A stretch of 64,000 nt of DNA from an uncultured SAR86 cluster bacterium (GTDB lineage: Bacteria; Pseudomonadota; Gammaproteobacteria; Magnimaribacterales; Magnimaribacteraceae): positions 1-64,000 of the forward strand of contig CALJVP010000002.1 of assembly GCA_937773605.1 (NCBI GenBank). The letters run 5' to 3'. A program made the position numbers and the translations under genes. Positions 1 through 9,165 of the stretch are shown one piece after another. The notes beneath the pieces are model-generated. The model was given only the letters and a program-made list of their open reading frames with translations, was not told the origin of the DNA and ran no database searches. The first letter of the stretch is position 1, and each line of letters begins with the position of its first letter.

Positions 1-661
1 CCATTTCTAAAGGCTCAAAAATATTCTTTTTAAAATACTCATCAAGCTTCATTCCTGATAAAACTTCAACCAGGTAACCCAGAACATCGGTGGAAACTGA
101 ATAATTCCATTCGTCTCCGGGTGAGAACTCCAATGGCAGTTCAGCAAGGATATTAACCATTTCTTCTAAAGTGTCGGCTTGCTGTAATTTTGTTTTACGG
201 TAAGCAGCATCAACGTTAGATTTGTACATAAAGTCATAAGTAAGACCTGACATGTGTGACAAGAGATCTCTGATTGTCATGTGTCTTTTAGGTCTAGAAG
301 TTAAAAAGTTTGGATAAACACCTGATTCATAAACTCTCAGGTTCTTCCAAGAAGGTATGTACCAGTGCACCGGATCATCCAGTCTAAATAAACTCTTTTC
401 AAATAATTGCATGATGGAGATGCTGGTGATCGCCTTAGTCATGGAGTAAATTCTAAATATGGCATCTTCTTGCATGGATTTATTATTCTCACGATCCATC
501 AGACCTAAAGAGTCCAAATAAGCCACCTCGCCTTTTCTTGCAACCAAGGTCAAAGTACCAACATACTTGCCATCCTTGACATAAGTTTCGTCTAAGTAAG
601 ACCTAATATTCTTTAAGACTTCTGAGTCTAAGCCTACAGATTCTGGGTTTACTGTTTTCAT
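1..661 (-). CDS. Serine hydrolase, beta-lactamase class C family (3' end cut off by window)
   Basis: This ORF is not in the track because it runs off the window. Translating from the ATG at 661 gives MKTVNPESVGLDSEV and then the SxxK motif in RIYSMTKAITS at about residue 75, which carries the nucleophilic serine. Further on, WNYSVSTDVLGYLVEVLSG matches the second (Y-x-N/S) box region of EstB/AmpC-like hydrolases. No signal peptide is seen, so it may be cytoplasmic. A strong AGGAGG ribosome binding site lies 6 bases before the ATG and decides the start. It is divergent from the amidohydrolase at 795. The substrate is unknown; members of this family cleave esters, amides or beta-lactams. Confidence 0.85.
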   Translation of the reverse strand, partial: MKTVNPESVGLDSEVLKNIRSYLDETYVKDGKYVGTLTLVARKGEVAYLDSLGLMDRENNKSMQEDAIFRIYSMTKAITSISIMQLFEKSLFRLDDPVHWYIPSWKNLRVYESGVYPNFLTSRPKRHMTIRDLLSHMSGLTYDFMYKSNVDAAYRKTKLQQADTLEEMVNILAELPLEFSPGDEWNYSVSTDVLGYLVEVLSGMKLDEYFKKNIFEPLEM

Positions 662-794
662 TTTTATCCTCCTAGATAAAGTGAAAGATGATACTAAATT
701 TTTAATTAAAACCATGCAAGTTTCAGCAATAAAGTTTTCTCCTTACAAAAAAAAGATTATTATTGTTTTATCGATAGAAAATTAAGGAATCAAA

Positions 795-2501
795 ATGCAT
801 GACCTAGTTATAAGAAACGGAAAAATAGTTGATGGAAGTGGCAATGAATCATTCATGGGTGATATTGCAATTGATAAAGATCGTATAAGTAAAATAGGTC
901 TGGTTGAAGATCAAGGGGAAAAAGAAATTGATGCTAAAGGTCATCTTGTTACTCCTGGATGGGTTGATATACATACGCATTATGACGGGCAAGTCTGTTG
1001 GGATTCTTATTTAACCCCTTCTTGTTGGCATGGAGTTACTACAGTGGTGATGGGGAATTGTGGCGTTGGTTTTGCTCCTGTAAAGCCAGGAACAGAAGAA
1101 TTTCTTGTTCAACTCATGGAAGGAGTTGAAGATATTCCTGGAGTGGCACTAAATGAAGGAGTGAGTTGGGACTGGGAGAGCTTTCCACAATACCTTGATT
1201 CCATTGGAAAAAATAATTACGCCATGGATATCGGTGCAATGATTGGGCATGGACCAATTAGGTCATACGTCATGGGAATGGATAGATGCCAAGGCAAAGA
1301 AGAAGCATCTGATGGTGAGATAGCAGAAATGGCGGAGATCACCAAAGAGGCCATAGAAGCAGGAGCTCTTGGTTTCAGTACTTCAAGAACTTACCTACAT
1401 AGAGATAAATCTGGTGAGTACGTTCCTGGAACGGAAGCTAGCGCTAAAGAAATGAGAAAGATAGCGAATACTATCGCGGATCTAGGAAAAGGAACTTTGG
1501 AAATAGTTTCCGATTGGATGGATAAAGACGTTGAGCTGGACTGGATAAAAGAATTCGTAGAGGAATCTGATAGAACACTTACTTATGCACAAACAGGAGG
1601 TGACCCTTTTACAACTTGGAAATATTGTGAAGAAAATTTTTCTAAAGGTGTAAAAATTCGACCTCAATTCACCGGTAGACCAACTGGAATGTTGTTCAGC
1701 TTAGAATCAACCGTTCATCCTTTTATCGCACATCCTAGTTATGCAGAAATAGCTGATAAGTCATTAGAAGAAAAAGTGACTGCTATGAAAGACGAATCCT
1801 TCAAAGAGAGAATTCTTGCTGAGGAACCTGCTGTTGATAAGAATCATATGATCTACACCCTGATGACTGCATTTGATAAGCAATTCCCAATGGATCATAT
1901 TCCTAATTACGAGCCGCCACTTGAAGCTAGCATTGCGGGTATAGCAAAAAGCTCTAACAAACCTGTCATGGAAGTGTTGTATGAAGAACTGCTTAAAAAT
2001 GATGGTAAAACATTTGTTTGGGCCCCATTCGCACCCTACCCTGACCACAACCTGGATTTCTATAAAATGATTATGGAGTTTGAGAGCTCTGTAGCGGGTC
2101 TCAGTGATGGAGGCGCGCACTGCGGACTTATATGTGATGCCAGTATGCCGACTTGGAACATATCTCACTGGACTAAAGATAGAGTTAACGGAGAAAAAAT
2201 ACCGTTAGAGTTTCTTGTAAGAAAGCAAACCAAAGAGACTGCAGAAACTTTTGGTTTAATGGACAGAGGACAAATTAAAGAAGGCTACATGGCTGATATC
2301 AACATCATTGATCATGAGAATTTATGTGTTTATAAGCCGGAGATGGTGCATGATCTCCCTACCGGAAGCAGAAGGATCATCCAAAAAGCTGGTGGCTATA
2401 TTGCTACCATAAAAAGTGGCGTGGTGACTTTCAAAAATGATGAAGCCACAGGTGAATTACCAGGAACTTTAATCAGAGGTGAGCAAGCAGCACACGCTTA
2501 A
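795..2501 (+). CDS. Amidohydrolase family protein (N-acyl-D-amino-acid deacylase-like)
   Basis: A 568-residue metal-dependent hydrolase. It opens with the small beta-sandwich typical of dihydroorotase/D-aminoacylase proteins (LVIRNGKIVDGSG) and has the HxH metal motif in DIHTHYDGQVCWD near residue 60. Near the C-terminus, LSDGGAHCGL fits the catalytic Asp region of D-aminoacylases and KEGYMADINIID is the usual end of the composite sandwich domain. No signal peptide is seen. rraA follows after 3 bases, so the two are probably co-transcribed. The family hydrolyses N-acyl-D-amino acids, hydantoins and similar amides; the actual substrate cannot be read from sequence. Confidence 0.85.
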   Translation: MHDLVIRNGKIVDGSGNESFMGDIAIDKDRISKIGLVEDQGEKEIDAKGHLVTPGWVDIHTHYDGQVCWDSYLTPSCWHGVTTVVMGNCGVGFAPVKPGTEEFLVQLMEGVEDIPGVALNEGVSWDWESFPQYLDSIGKNNYAMDIGAMIGHGPIRSYVMGMDRCQGKEEASDGEIAEMAEITKEAIEAGALGFSTSRTYLHRDKSGEYVPGTEASAKEMRKIANTIADLGKGTLEIVSDWMDKDVELDWIKEFVEESDRTLTYAQTGGDPFTTWKYCEENFSKGVKIRPQFTGRPTGMLFSLESTVHPFIAHPSYAEIADKSLEEKVTAMKDESFKERILAEEPAVDKNHMIYTLMTAFDKQFPMDHIPNYEPPLEASIAGIAKSSNKPVMEVLYEELLKNDGKTFVWAPFAPYPDHNLDFYKMIMEFESSVAGLSDGGAHCGLICDASMPTWNISHWTKDRVNGEKIPLEFLVRKQTKETAETFGLMDRGQIKEGYMADINIIDHENLCVYKPEMVHDLPTGSRRIIQKAGGYIATIKSGVVTFKNDEATGELPGTLIRGEQAAHA

Positions 2502-2504
2502 ATC

Positions 2505-2987
2505 ATGTCCTTCACAACGCCTGATTTATCAGATGAAAATCCTGATGCCTTAGCACTTCTGCCTATTCTCAAGAACCTAGGCGGAAGAAAATCCTTTCAT
2601 GGTCAAATAGAAACTCTGAAATGCCCAGATGACAATTCTTTTGTAAAACAACTTTTAAACTCTGAAGGTAAAGAAAGAATTCTGATAGTGGATGCTAATG
2701 GAATTAATACAGTGGCTCTTTTAGGAGACATGATTGCCGAAGCTGGCGTAAAAAATAACTGGAGTGGTGTGGTTATCAACGGCTACATACGGGATGTTGA
2801 TATCATCAAAACACTAGATATTGGAGTTCAAGCATTGGGCACCATGCCTGTGAGAAGTGAAAAGAAAAACCAAGGTGAGCTTGGAATAGATGTATCTTTC
2901 GGCGGTCTAACTTTTAAATCAGGGGACTACGTTTACGCTGACAATAACGGCTTGTTGTTAAGTAAAGAAGAATTGAAGCTTCCTTAA
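2505..2987 (+). CDS. rraA: RraA family protein (regulator of RNase E activity A)
   Basis: At 160 residues it matches the RraA length and pattern: FGGR-like NLGGRKSFHGQIETLKC, then LIVDANG, GVVINGYIRDVD, LDIGVQALGTMPVRS, and an ending SGDYVYADNNGLLLS. In E. coli RraA forms a ring-shaped trimer that binds RNase E and inhibits mRNA decay. Relatives in the wider family are aldolases or decarboxylases, so an enzymatic role alongside the upstream amidohydrolase is possible. It starts 3 bases after that gene. Its stop codon shares the palindrome TTAA with the stop of the convergent permease gene. Confidence 0.88.
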   Translation: MSFTTPDLSDENPDALALLPILKNLGGRKSFHGQIETLKCPDDNSFVKQLLNSEGKERILIVDANGINTVALLGDMIAEAGVKNNWSGVVINGYIRDVDIIKTLDIGVQALGTMPVRSEKKNQGELGIDVSFGGLTFKSGDYVYADNNGLLLSKEELKLP

Positions 2988-4168
2988 ATAGATCTTAAGG
3001 CCTCTGTTATATCTCTTCTGGCAGCATTCCAAGCCGGGAACAATCCCCCTATCAAACCCACTATAAGAGCCAAGGTCATGCCTTGTTGAACGATTTCACC
3101 TGTAACTGCAAAAGCGAACGCTGTCTGCGTAAAGGAACCACCAGCCAAAGTGGAAACGGTGTATCCATTAAATAACCCATAAGCTATAGCCGCTCCAAGA
3201 AGTCCGCCTATAGTTGCTAAAATTAATGCCTCAATCATCAAAGACACAAGAACGGTAGAGCCATTAAATCCTAGCGCTCTTAAAGTACCAATTTCAACCA
3301 ATCGAGTAGAGACAGCGCTATACATGGTATTTAATGCAGCAAATACAGCCCCTATTGCCATGATATAGCCCACCACTTGTCCAAATATCTTTATCAGGTC
3401 TGAACCTGAAGCTTGGCTGTCGTAAAAATCTAATTCGGTCAAAACTTTTAACTCCAAACTTGGGTAATTTTCTATGTAGATACCTAAATCATCAAAACTT
3501 TCTTTGCTTTCTAATCTAACGATCGCACTTGAAACAGAGCCTTCTCGTCTAAATATATTTTGCGTTATGGGTAAATCAGCCCAAACTTCTGATTCATGGA
3601 CATCACCGCCAGTAGTAAAAATACCAACCACAGTGACGAAGCCGTCTCTTACTTTTATTTGGTCTCCTAGATCAACTCCTTCATATTGGTCATGAGCTCC
3701 TTTACCTATAATCACCTCGGCAGTTCCGGTGTTAAAATTTCTTCCGCTTATAATCTCTAACTCAGGTCTGATTGTAAAACTGGTCTGTTGAACTCCCCTA
3801 AACGGCAGGTTGGATGTCGACTCTGCTCCTTTCTTTTTCAAATCAATAATCGCATAAACTTCACCAGCGACAAGAGGGTCTCCGTTTTCTTCTTTGACTC
3901 CTGGTGAATTCAAAATGATGTCAACTTCCTGCATTCCAAGTCCACTACTAAGTTCTGAACTGGATCCATCCCTTAGAATTATCACCCTGTCTTCTTGTCC
4001 CGTATTGGATATTGTTGAATTAAGCCCTTCTCCCATGGCCAAAAGAGAAACCATCACTGCAACTGAGCCTGCGATACCTACAATAATGACAATAGAAGCA
4101 CCTGAGCGCTGAAGCACGCTTTGTAGGTTCATTTTTGTTATGGAGAAAACCTGTCTAATAAAACTCAT
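2984..4168 (-). CDS. ABC transporter permease, MacB/FtsX type (third permease of the operon)
   Basis: A 394-residue inner-membrane protein with the MacB plan: one N-terminal membrane helix (about residues 22-45), a large periplasmic domain, then three C-terminal helices (about 265-385) ending in GLFPAWNAARRDITEALRSI, the usual FtsX-domain tail. It is the last gene of a TetR-MFP-ATPase-permease-permease-permease set and starts one base after the stop of the permease before it. Of the three it is the most diverged. It probably pairs with the ATPase at 6476-7150, but the exported substrate is unknown. Confidence 0.87.
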   Translation of the reverse strand: MSFIRQVFSITKMNLQSVLQRSGASIVIIVGIAGSVAVMVSLLAMGEGLNSTISNTGQEDRVIILRDGSSSELSSGLGMQEVDIILNSPGVKEENGDPLVAGEVYAIIDLKKKGAESTSNLPFRGVQQTSFTIRPELEIISGRNFNTGTAEVIIGKGAHDQYEGVDLGDQIKVRDGFVTVVGIFTTGGDVHESEVWADLPITQNIFRREGSVSSAIVRLESKESFDDLGIYIENYPSLELKVLTELDFYDSQASGSDLIKIFGQVVGYIMAIGAVFAALNTMYSAVSTRLVEIGTLRALGFNGSTVLVSLMIEALILATIGGLLGAAIAYGLFNGYTVSTLAGGSFTQTAFAFAVTGEIVQQGMTLALIVGLIGGLFPAWNAARRDITEALRSI

Positions 4169-4169
4169 A

Positions 4170-5321
4170 TTAATTTTTCCTTAAAGCGTCTACTACGTTT
4201 AATCTCATGGCTGAATAAGCTGGAAATAATCCAGATACAGTAGCGGTTAACAAAGCCAATGCTATAGCGCTTAGAACTATAGAAAATGAAAACTCTATTT
4301 GTCCTGCAAATCCTAACGCAACTCCCGAAAAGAATGGAAACAAAGCAAAAGCCAACAAAACACCGATTGCGGCACCTATCAAACAAATCAGCACTGATTC
4401 CATCAAAACAAAAATCATAATCAACGCATCGGGATACCCGATTGATTTGAGCACACCTAATTCATTGGTTCTTTCTCTCACGGCTTGACTCATGGTGTTA
4501 GCTGTTAAAAGAAGGATGGTAAAAAATGAGGCTGCTAGAACTGAATTAATTATAAATCCAATATCCCCTACTTGTTCAGCAAACATTCTGCTAAATGCCT
4601 CTTCGGTTGATGTTTTTGTTTCATCAGGAGAATTAGCAAACAACCCATCTATATCCTTTGCTATTAACTCTGCTTGATTTGGATCACGAATTTTTACGGA
4701 AAATTGTCCTACCAATCCTTTCTCAAAAGCGCGAGATTCATCAAAATATTTCCAATTTATGTATGCTTCGTCTTGTGCTCCGCCGTTTGCATTTGTGAAC
4801 GTTCCGACTAAATCAAATTCCCAGTTATTACTGTTGTCATCCTTTACCCAAATGTCTCCGATAATAGGAATCCTGTCTCCAATTTCCCAACCGTATTTCT
4901 CAGCTGTATCAGCCCCAGCAATCATTCCTTGTATGTTTCTGGAAAAGGCTTCTTTTCCTCCTTCGCTAACAATGAATTCAGGAAATATATCGAAATAACT
5001 TTCAGGCACAGGCCACTTAGGGAAAAAATTAGCCCGATCAATATACGTTCCTCCGAACCATTGACGCCAGGCAACTGTTTCGACACCCTCGAGGGCTTCT
5101 ATCCTATTGGCGTAAGACATGGGCATGGCTTGCGTAAAAGAAAGCTTGGATGAAACAACGAGTCTGTCTTTGCCGGCGTAATCTACTTCACTTGTGAAGG
5201 CTACTGCTACCGATCTTCCTAAAGAGAATAATAAAAAAGCGGTGGCTATGGAAGCTATCGTCATAAACGTCCTGACCTTTTTTCGAGTCAATGCCGCTCT
5301 TACTATGGTCCAATATTTCAT
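4170..5321 (-). CDS. ABC transporter permease, MacB/FtsX type (second permease)
   Basis: The ORF track merges this gene with its upstream neighbour into one 768-residue ORF, but the merged ORF holds two complete permeases. This one starts at the ATG at 5321 (MKYWTIVRAALTRKKVRTF) and is 383 residues long. It has an N-terminal helix, a periplasmic domain, and three C-terminal helices ending in GLFPAYSAMRLNVVDALRKN. Its start lies two bases after the in-frame stop that the upstream permease would use without its frameshift. It resembles that neighbour closely in length, N-terminus and C-terminal motif (xALRLxVVDALR), which suggests a tandem duplication. Confidence 0.82.
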   Translation of the reverse strand: MKYWTIVRAALTRKKVRTFMTIASIATAFLLFSLGRSVAVAFTSEVDYAGKDRLVVSSKLSFTQAMPMSYANRIEALEGVETVAWRQWFGGTYIDRANFFPKWPVPESYFDIFPEFIVSEGGKEAFSRNIQGMIAGADTAEKYGWEIGDRIPIIGDIWVKDDNSNNWEFDLVGTFTNANGGAQDEAYINWKYFDESRAFEKGLVGQFSVKIRDPNQAELIAKDIDGLFANSPDETKTSTEEAFSRMFAEQVGDIGFIINSVLAASFFTILLLTANTMSQAVRERTNELGVLKSIGYPDALIMIFVLMESVLICLIGAAIGVLLAFALFPFFSGVALGFAGQIEFSFSIVLSAIALALLTATVSGLFPAYSAMRLNVVDALRKN

Positions 5322-5323
5322 GA

Positions 5324-6476
5324 TTAACCTTCCCTCAAGGCATCTACTACCTTTAATCTTAATGCTTGATGTGCTGGGACTGCCGCAGCCATAAAGGCAA
5401 TGATTAGTGAAATCAAGAATGCTCCAAGAATGGTTGAGGTTCTTACAGAAAGTATGTCTCCTAACAATACCTCCGCTTGCTGCTTCTATTGCTGGGATTA
5501 AAATTATAGTGAAAAGTAAGCCTGATATAACGGCACAAAAACAGATAGTTATTGCCTCAAGAATAACTGAAAAGAAAATAGTCTTATCCTTATATCCTAA
5601 GCACTTCAAAACACCAATATCATTTGTTCTTTCTCTAATGGACTGTGCCATGGTATTTCCTGACACGAGTAAAATAGTAAAGAACACAGCCAACAGGATG
5701 GCATTGATTATTAACTCTATATCACCAATTTCACCTGCCATCTCGACTGCGATAGCAGATTCTGGACCAGACCTGGTTGCGTAAGAAGAGTTCATGTATC
5801 TTTCATCTATAATCTTACTAATGTCTGCCCCTAAAGATGCATCTGAAACCTTAGCCATAATCATACCAACAGTTCCTTTTTGATTTAATCTTGCTTCGTC
5901 AAAACTATCCCAATTGATAACAGCACCCATTTCATCGCCTTTGATTTGTTTAGCTGTGTAAAACCCTACAACTTGGAAAGACCAATCGTAAGACCCATCG
6001 GTGTTCATTGCATTTGATTTTATAGCTAAGATATCACCAATTTCTAAACCTTTGGTCTCAGCCATTAATTTTCCTACTATGGTTGCATTAGGATTGCTAT
6101 TCATTTCATTAAGAGCTTTTTCGTCAGTCTCAAAACGATCGTATATTTCAAAAAAGTTGGGGCTAACAGCATAGACCGTGCCATCCATCATACTTTCTAT
6201 CGAATCAGACATTAGAAAGTCCATGATCATGACTTGTTCCACTCCTTCAATCTCTTCAACAAAAGAAACATGAGAATAAGGTAGTTTTCCTAACATATTG
6301 TATCTTGGCATTACCATGATATTTTCTGCACTCAAACCTTCCACACCTTGTGTGAAAACTGCTCCAAATGTATTTAATGTTCCATAAAGCCAAAAGGCGA
6401 TGAACATCGACATGATGGTGAGAAAAGTTCTGAGCCTTTTCCTGACCAGACCTATCCTAATAAGGGTCCAATACAT
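5324..6476 (-). pseudogene. ABC transporter permease, MacB/FtsX type (first permease), frameshifted near its 3' end
   Basis: It starts MYWTLIRIGLVRKRLRTFL and is a normal permease up to IPAIEAASGG. The track reading then turns into nonsense (RRHTFCKNLNHSWSILDF). One frame over, the same DNA encodes VLLGDILSVRTSTILGAF and ends PAHQALRLKVVDALREG with a TAA at 5326-5324, a proper FtsX tail. The span is 1153 bases; removing one base near 5466-5480 (GGAGG context) gives 383 residues, exactly the length of the neighbouring paralogue. A one-base insertion is therefore likely, either a true mutation or a sequence error. The start overlaps the ATPase stop as TAATG. Confidence 0.82.
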
Positions 6477-7150
6477 TAGTTAGTTAGCTTTCCTTTATCT
6501 AGATGCAGGGTTCTTTTAGCAGATTCAGCTGCCACCGGATCGTGAGTTACCATAAGAATGGTTTTGCCGTGTTCTCTGTTGAGTATTTGAAGAAGGTCTA
6601 AAATCTCTGTGGCTGTGTTCCTGTCTAAATCTCCCGTTGGCTCATCGCAAACCAATATATCGGGGTCTGAGACTAACGCTCTTGCTATAGCAACTCTTTG
6701 CTGTTGTCCTCCGGAAAGTTCATTTGGCTTGTGACTTCCCCTGTCTGACAAACCAACCACATTTAAGGCCGTTGAAACGTGTTCCTTTCTTTGCGAGCCG
6801 GAAAGATTCGTTAACAGAAGAGGTATTTCAACGTTTTTATTTGCTGTTAGGACAGGCAATAGGTTATAAAATTGGAATATAAAACCCACATTATTAGCTC
6901 TCCAATCACTCAAAGAAGAGGCATTCATCGTCTCTAAATGCTGTTCGTTTATTACTATCTCTCCGGAAGTTGGTGTATCCAAGCCTCCAATTAGGTTCAG
7001 TAAAGTAGACTTACCGGATCCTGACGGACCCATTAATGCCAAGAAATCACCTTGTTGAACTTCCAAGCTTAAATCATCTAAAACCACTAAAGTTTCCTCT
7101 CCTCTTTTGTACGTTTTATTGACTGAATTAACTGCTATGAGACTGCTCAT
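6476..7150 (-). CDS. ABC transporter ATP-binding protein, LolD/MacB type
   Basis: A 224-residue ATPase with Walker A GPSGSGKS (residues 41-48), signature LSGGQQQR (145-152), Walker B ILVCDE (165-170) followed by the D-loop region PTGDLD, and a switch histidine in LMVTHDP. This is the MacB/LolD/FtsE group, whose members drive mechanotransmission by permeases with large periplasmic domains rather than classical substrate channels. It sits between the membrane fusion gene and the three permeases, overlapping the first by one base (TAATG), so coupled translation is likely. ATP hydrolysis presumably powers export or lipid or peptide extrusion. Confidence 0.92.
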   Translation of the reverse strand: MSSLIAVNSVNKTYKRGEETLVVLDDLSLEVQQGDFLALMGPSGSGKSTLLNLIGGLDTPTSGEIVINEQHLETMNASSLSDWRANNVGFIFQFYNLLPVLTANKNVEIPLLLTNLSGSQRKEHVSTALNVVGLSDRGSHKPNELSGGQQQRVAIARALVSDPDILVCDEPTGDLDRNTATEILDLLQILNREHGKTILMVTHDPVAAESAKRTLHLDKGKLTN

Positions 7151-7161
7151 TTTTTCCCTCT

Positions 7162-8307
7162 TTAATTTATTGTTACTTTTTGATTATTTTCTAATTCGTA
7201 GTCAAATCTAGCTACGACTTTGGAACCTGTTGCTAAGCCAGAAGTGACTCTGGCGTAATTATTTGTTTCTTCGGCAACCACCACTTCACTGAGTTTTAAC
7301 TTACCATTCTCAACTATTAGTACATAGTTTGTGTTGTTTATTTCACCTACAGCATTCAAGGGAACCATAACTCCCTCTTTCTTGGCTTGTTTTTCTACTT
7401 TTTCTACCTTCCTCAAGAAAGAAACTCTCGCACCCATATCAGGTAAAACTCTTTCATCTTTTTCCAATAAACCTATTCTTACTTTTACGGTTGCTTTGTT
7501 TCTATCTGCAGTAGGAATAATGGCAATTACGTTCGCAGGTATATCCCATTTTGGGTACGCATTTAGATTTGCAACCGCAGGCTGACCGGCAACAACTCTA
7601 TTGATAAAAGCTTCATTTACGTCCACTTCAACTTCAAGAGAATCCATATCGACAATCGTGCATATTCCTGATCTAGTGAAACCGCCTCCCGCTGAAACAG
7701 GCGAAACCATCTCTCCTGGTTGCGCGGCTTTATAAACCACGACACCACCAAAAGGAGCCCTTACCTGCATGTCAGACACAAATTGTTTTCTAACCGTGTA
7801 GAGCGCTTCAAGTGAGTCCATACTGGCTCTGGCAGCATCCAAGGATGCTTGACTGGCTAATTGGCCTTCAATCAGTTCATATGTTCTATCAAAAACTCTT
7901 TTTGCTTCTTTAAACTGAGCTTCTGCGTAATTCATTTCAGCAACGTAAGTGCTGTCATCCAATTGTGCTAATATTTGACCTTCTTTAACCACGTCACCCT
8001 CTTCAATAAAGACTTTCAAAACTTTTCCAGTAATCTTAGAGGAGACGGTAGCCTGTCTTCTTGCTGTTACGTAACCGGAAGCATCAAGAATACTTGAGGC
8101 GGAGGTGTCATTTTGGTTAATTTCTTTAACCGTAAAAGTGGTAACTTCCACTGGTTCTTCTGAGGTAAAAAATAACCACCCAAAGACTATTGCGACTGAA
8201 ATGGCTCCTAATATTCCATACCTAACAAGAGGAGTCATAGGTTCCTCAGAAGGAGGAGCTGTTCGATCAATCTTAAGATTGTTCAGAAGGTCTTTTTTAT
8301 CACTCAT
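7162..8307 (-). CDS. Efflux periplasmic adaptor (HlyD/MacA-like membrane fusion protein)
   Basis: 381 residues with a cytoplasmic N-terminus, one membrane helix at about 29-48, a lipoyl/barrel-sandwich half (SGYVTARRQATVSSKITGKV), a short alpha-helical hairpin (about 125-165, FKEAKRVFDRTYELIEGQ), the second lipoyl half (MQVRAPFGGVVVYKAAQPGE), then beta-barrel and membrane-proximal domains. Adaptors of this type bridge inner-membrane ABC permeases to an outer-membrane channel. No TolC-like gene is present in the window. It lies 11 bases upstream of the ATPase gene in the same operon. Confidence 0.9.
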   Translation of the reverse strand: MSDKKDLLNNLKIDRTAPPSEEPMTPLVRYGILGAISVAIVFGWLFFTSEEPVEVTTFTVKEINQNDTSASSILDASGYVTARRQATVSSKITGKVLKVFIEEGDVVKEGQILAQLDDSTYVAEMNYAEAQFKEAKRVFDRTYELIEGQLASQASLDAARASMDSLEALYTVRKQFVSDMQVRAPFGGVVVYKAAQPGEMVSPVSAGGGFTRSGICTIVDMDSLEVEVDVNEAFINRVVAGQPAVANLNAYPKWDIPANVIAIIPTADRNKATVKVRIGLLEKDERVLPDMGARVSFLRKVEKVEKQAKKEGVMVPLNAVGEINNTNYVLIVENGKLKLSEVVVAEETNNYARVTSGLATGSKVVARFDYELENNQKVTIN

Positions 8308-8419
8308 TATCTGATTTGGCTGTATTTTATATGTAACGTAAACTTAACATTATACACTAGAGAAATAAAAATTATGCTCAGTGGTTGTCTTTTATAATGT
8401 TTCATTTTAATAAATCTCT

Positions 8420-9076
8420 CTAGGTATTTTTTATGCCCTGATCAATGATCAAGGCCAGAGTCTTAACAAAGTCGTCAGTATGTATTTGTTGTCCTGGCAA
8501 GTCAAAGGCCATATCAGGAAGATATCCAATGGCAAGAGTGGCAAGGTTAATAGTATTGGTCATAGTTTTCTTATCATGAGCGTTTAGATTATGTGTTAAT
8601 GGACTGATCAGTTTGTTAATTATGTATTCATTAATTTTTTCATCATGATCTTTTAAAATCTTTGTGTCGATCTCTTCTATCAAGGTAACAAAATCTTGAC
8701 GTCTTGAGAGAAGGGCTCTATTGAGTGGTGACGTTAGAGCAAAATTAAACATGACTTCAAGAAATGCTCTGAGCCTTTTTTCTTGCGGTAAACTCTCAAT
8801 AATTTGTAACTGTGGTAAAAGTTCTAGATCTTCGGCAAGCAGACAACTGAGGAATAGTTCTTTTTTGTTTTCGAAGTGTAGGTAAATGGTTCCTTTTCCG
8901 ATACCAGCGCCTATGGCAATTTCTGCAATGTTGGCTTTGCGGTAACCAAACCGTACAAAATGGTCTGTTGCAACTTTTATGAGTGTTTTTTGAACCGAAT
9001 AGTTTGGGGAATCTGCCTGGTCTATGGATTTTCCTAAGCCCGTTGGATCAAAGAGCTCAGCTAATGTGCTAGTCAT
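8420..9076 (-). CDS. TetR/AcrR family transcriptional regulator
   Basis: 218 residues. The N-terminal helix-turn-helix at about residues 30-75 reads HFVRFGYRKANIAEIAIGAGIGKGTIYLHFENKKELF, the standard TetR recognition fold. The C-terminal half is the variable ligand-binding and dimer part. It is the first gene upstream of the ABC export operon, 112 bases before the adaptor gene and on the same strand, so it most likely represses that operon in response to an exported compound. Nested inverted repeats overlap its own start codon (see the operator entry), pointing to autorepression. Confidence 0.9.
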   Translation of the reverse strand: MTSTLAELFDPTGLGKSIDQADSPNYSVQKTLIKVATDHFVRFGYRKANIAEIAIGAGIGKGTIYLHFENKKELFLSCLLAEDLELLPQLQIIESLPQEKRLRAFLEVMFNFALTSPLNRALLSRRQDFVTLIEEIDTKILKDHDEKINEYIINKLISPLTHNLNAHDKKTMTNTINLATLAIGYLPDMAFDLPGQQIHTDDFVKTLALIIDQGIKNT

Positions 9077-9111
9077 ATGACCAATATATCATATATGGTC
9101 ATATAGTCATA
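9071..9111. promoter_or_regulatory. Candidate TetR operator overlapping the regulator's start codon
   Basis: Two nested inverted repeats are visible. GTCATATGAC (9072-9081) is a perfect palindrome. TATGACCA (9076-9083) and TGGTCATA (9096-9103) form a perfect 8-base inverted repeat around a 12-base AT spacer. A further half-site, AGTCAT, follows at 9105-9110. The ATG of the tetR gene lies inside, so binding would block its transcription or translation start. No clear second copy is seen before the adaptor gene at 8307. Confidence 0.6.
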
Positions 9112-9165
9112 ATATTTTTGGTTTAGGAATTAAGTGGGTTGTTTGGTGGTTTATTAGGAGCAAGA

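Noticed and set aside
1764-2168. 134-residue antisense ORF in the amidohydrolase gene
   Set aside because: It is a shadow of a well-supported gene with no family features or ribosome binding site.
4170-6476. A single 768-residue double permease
   Set aside because: The junction peptide matches no permease, while the alternate frame gives a proper end and a start-stop junction.
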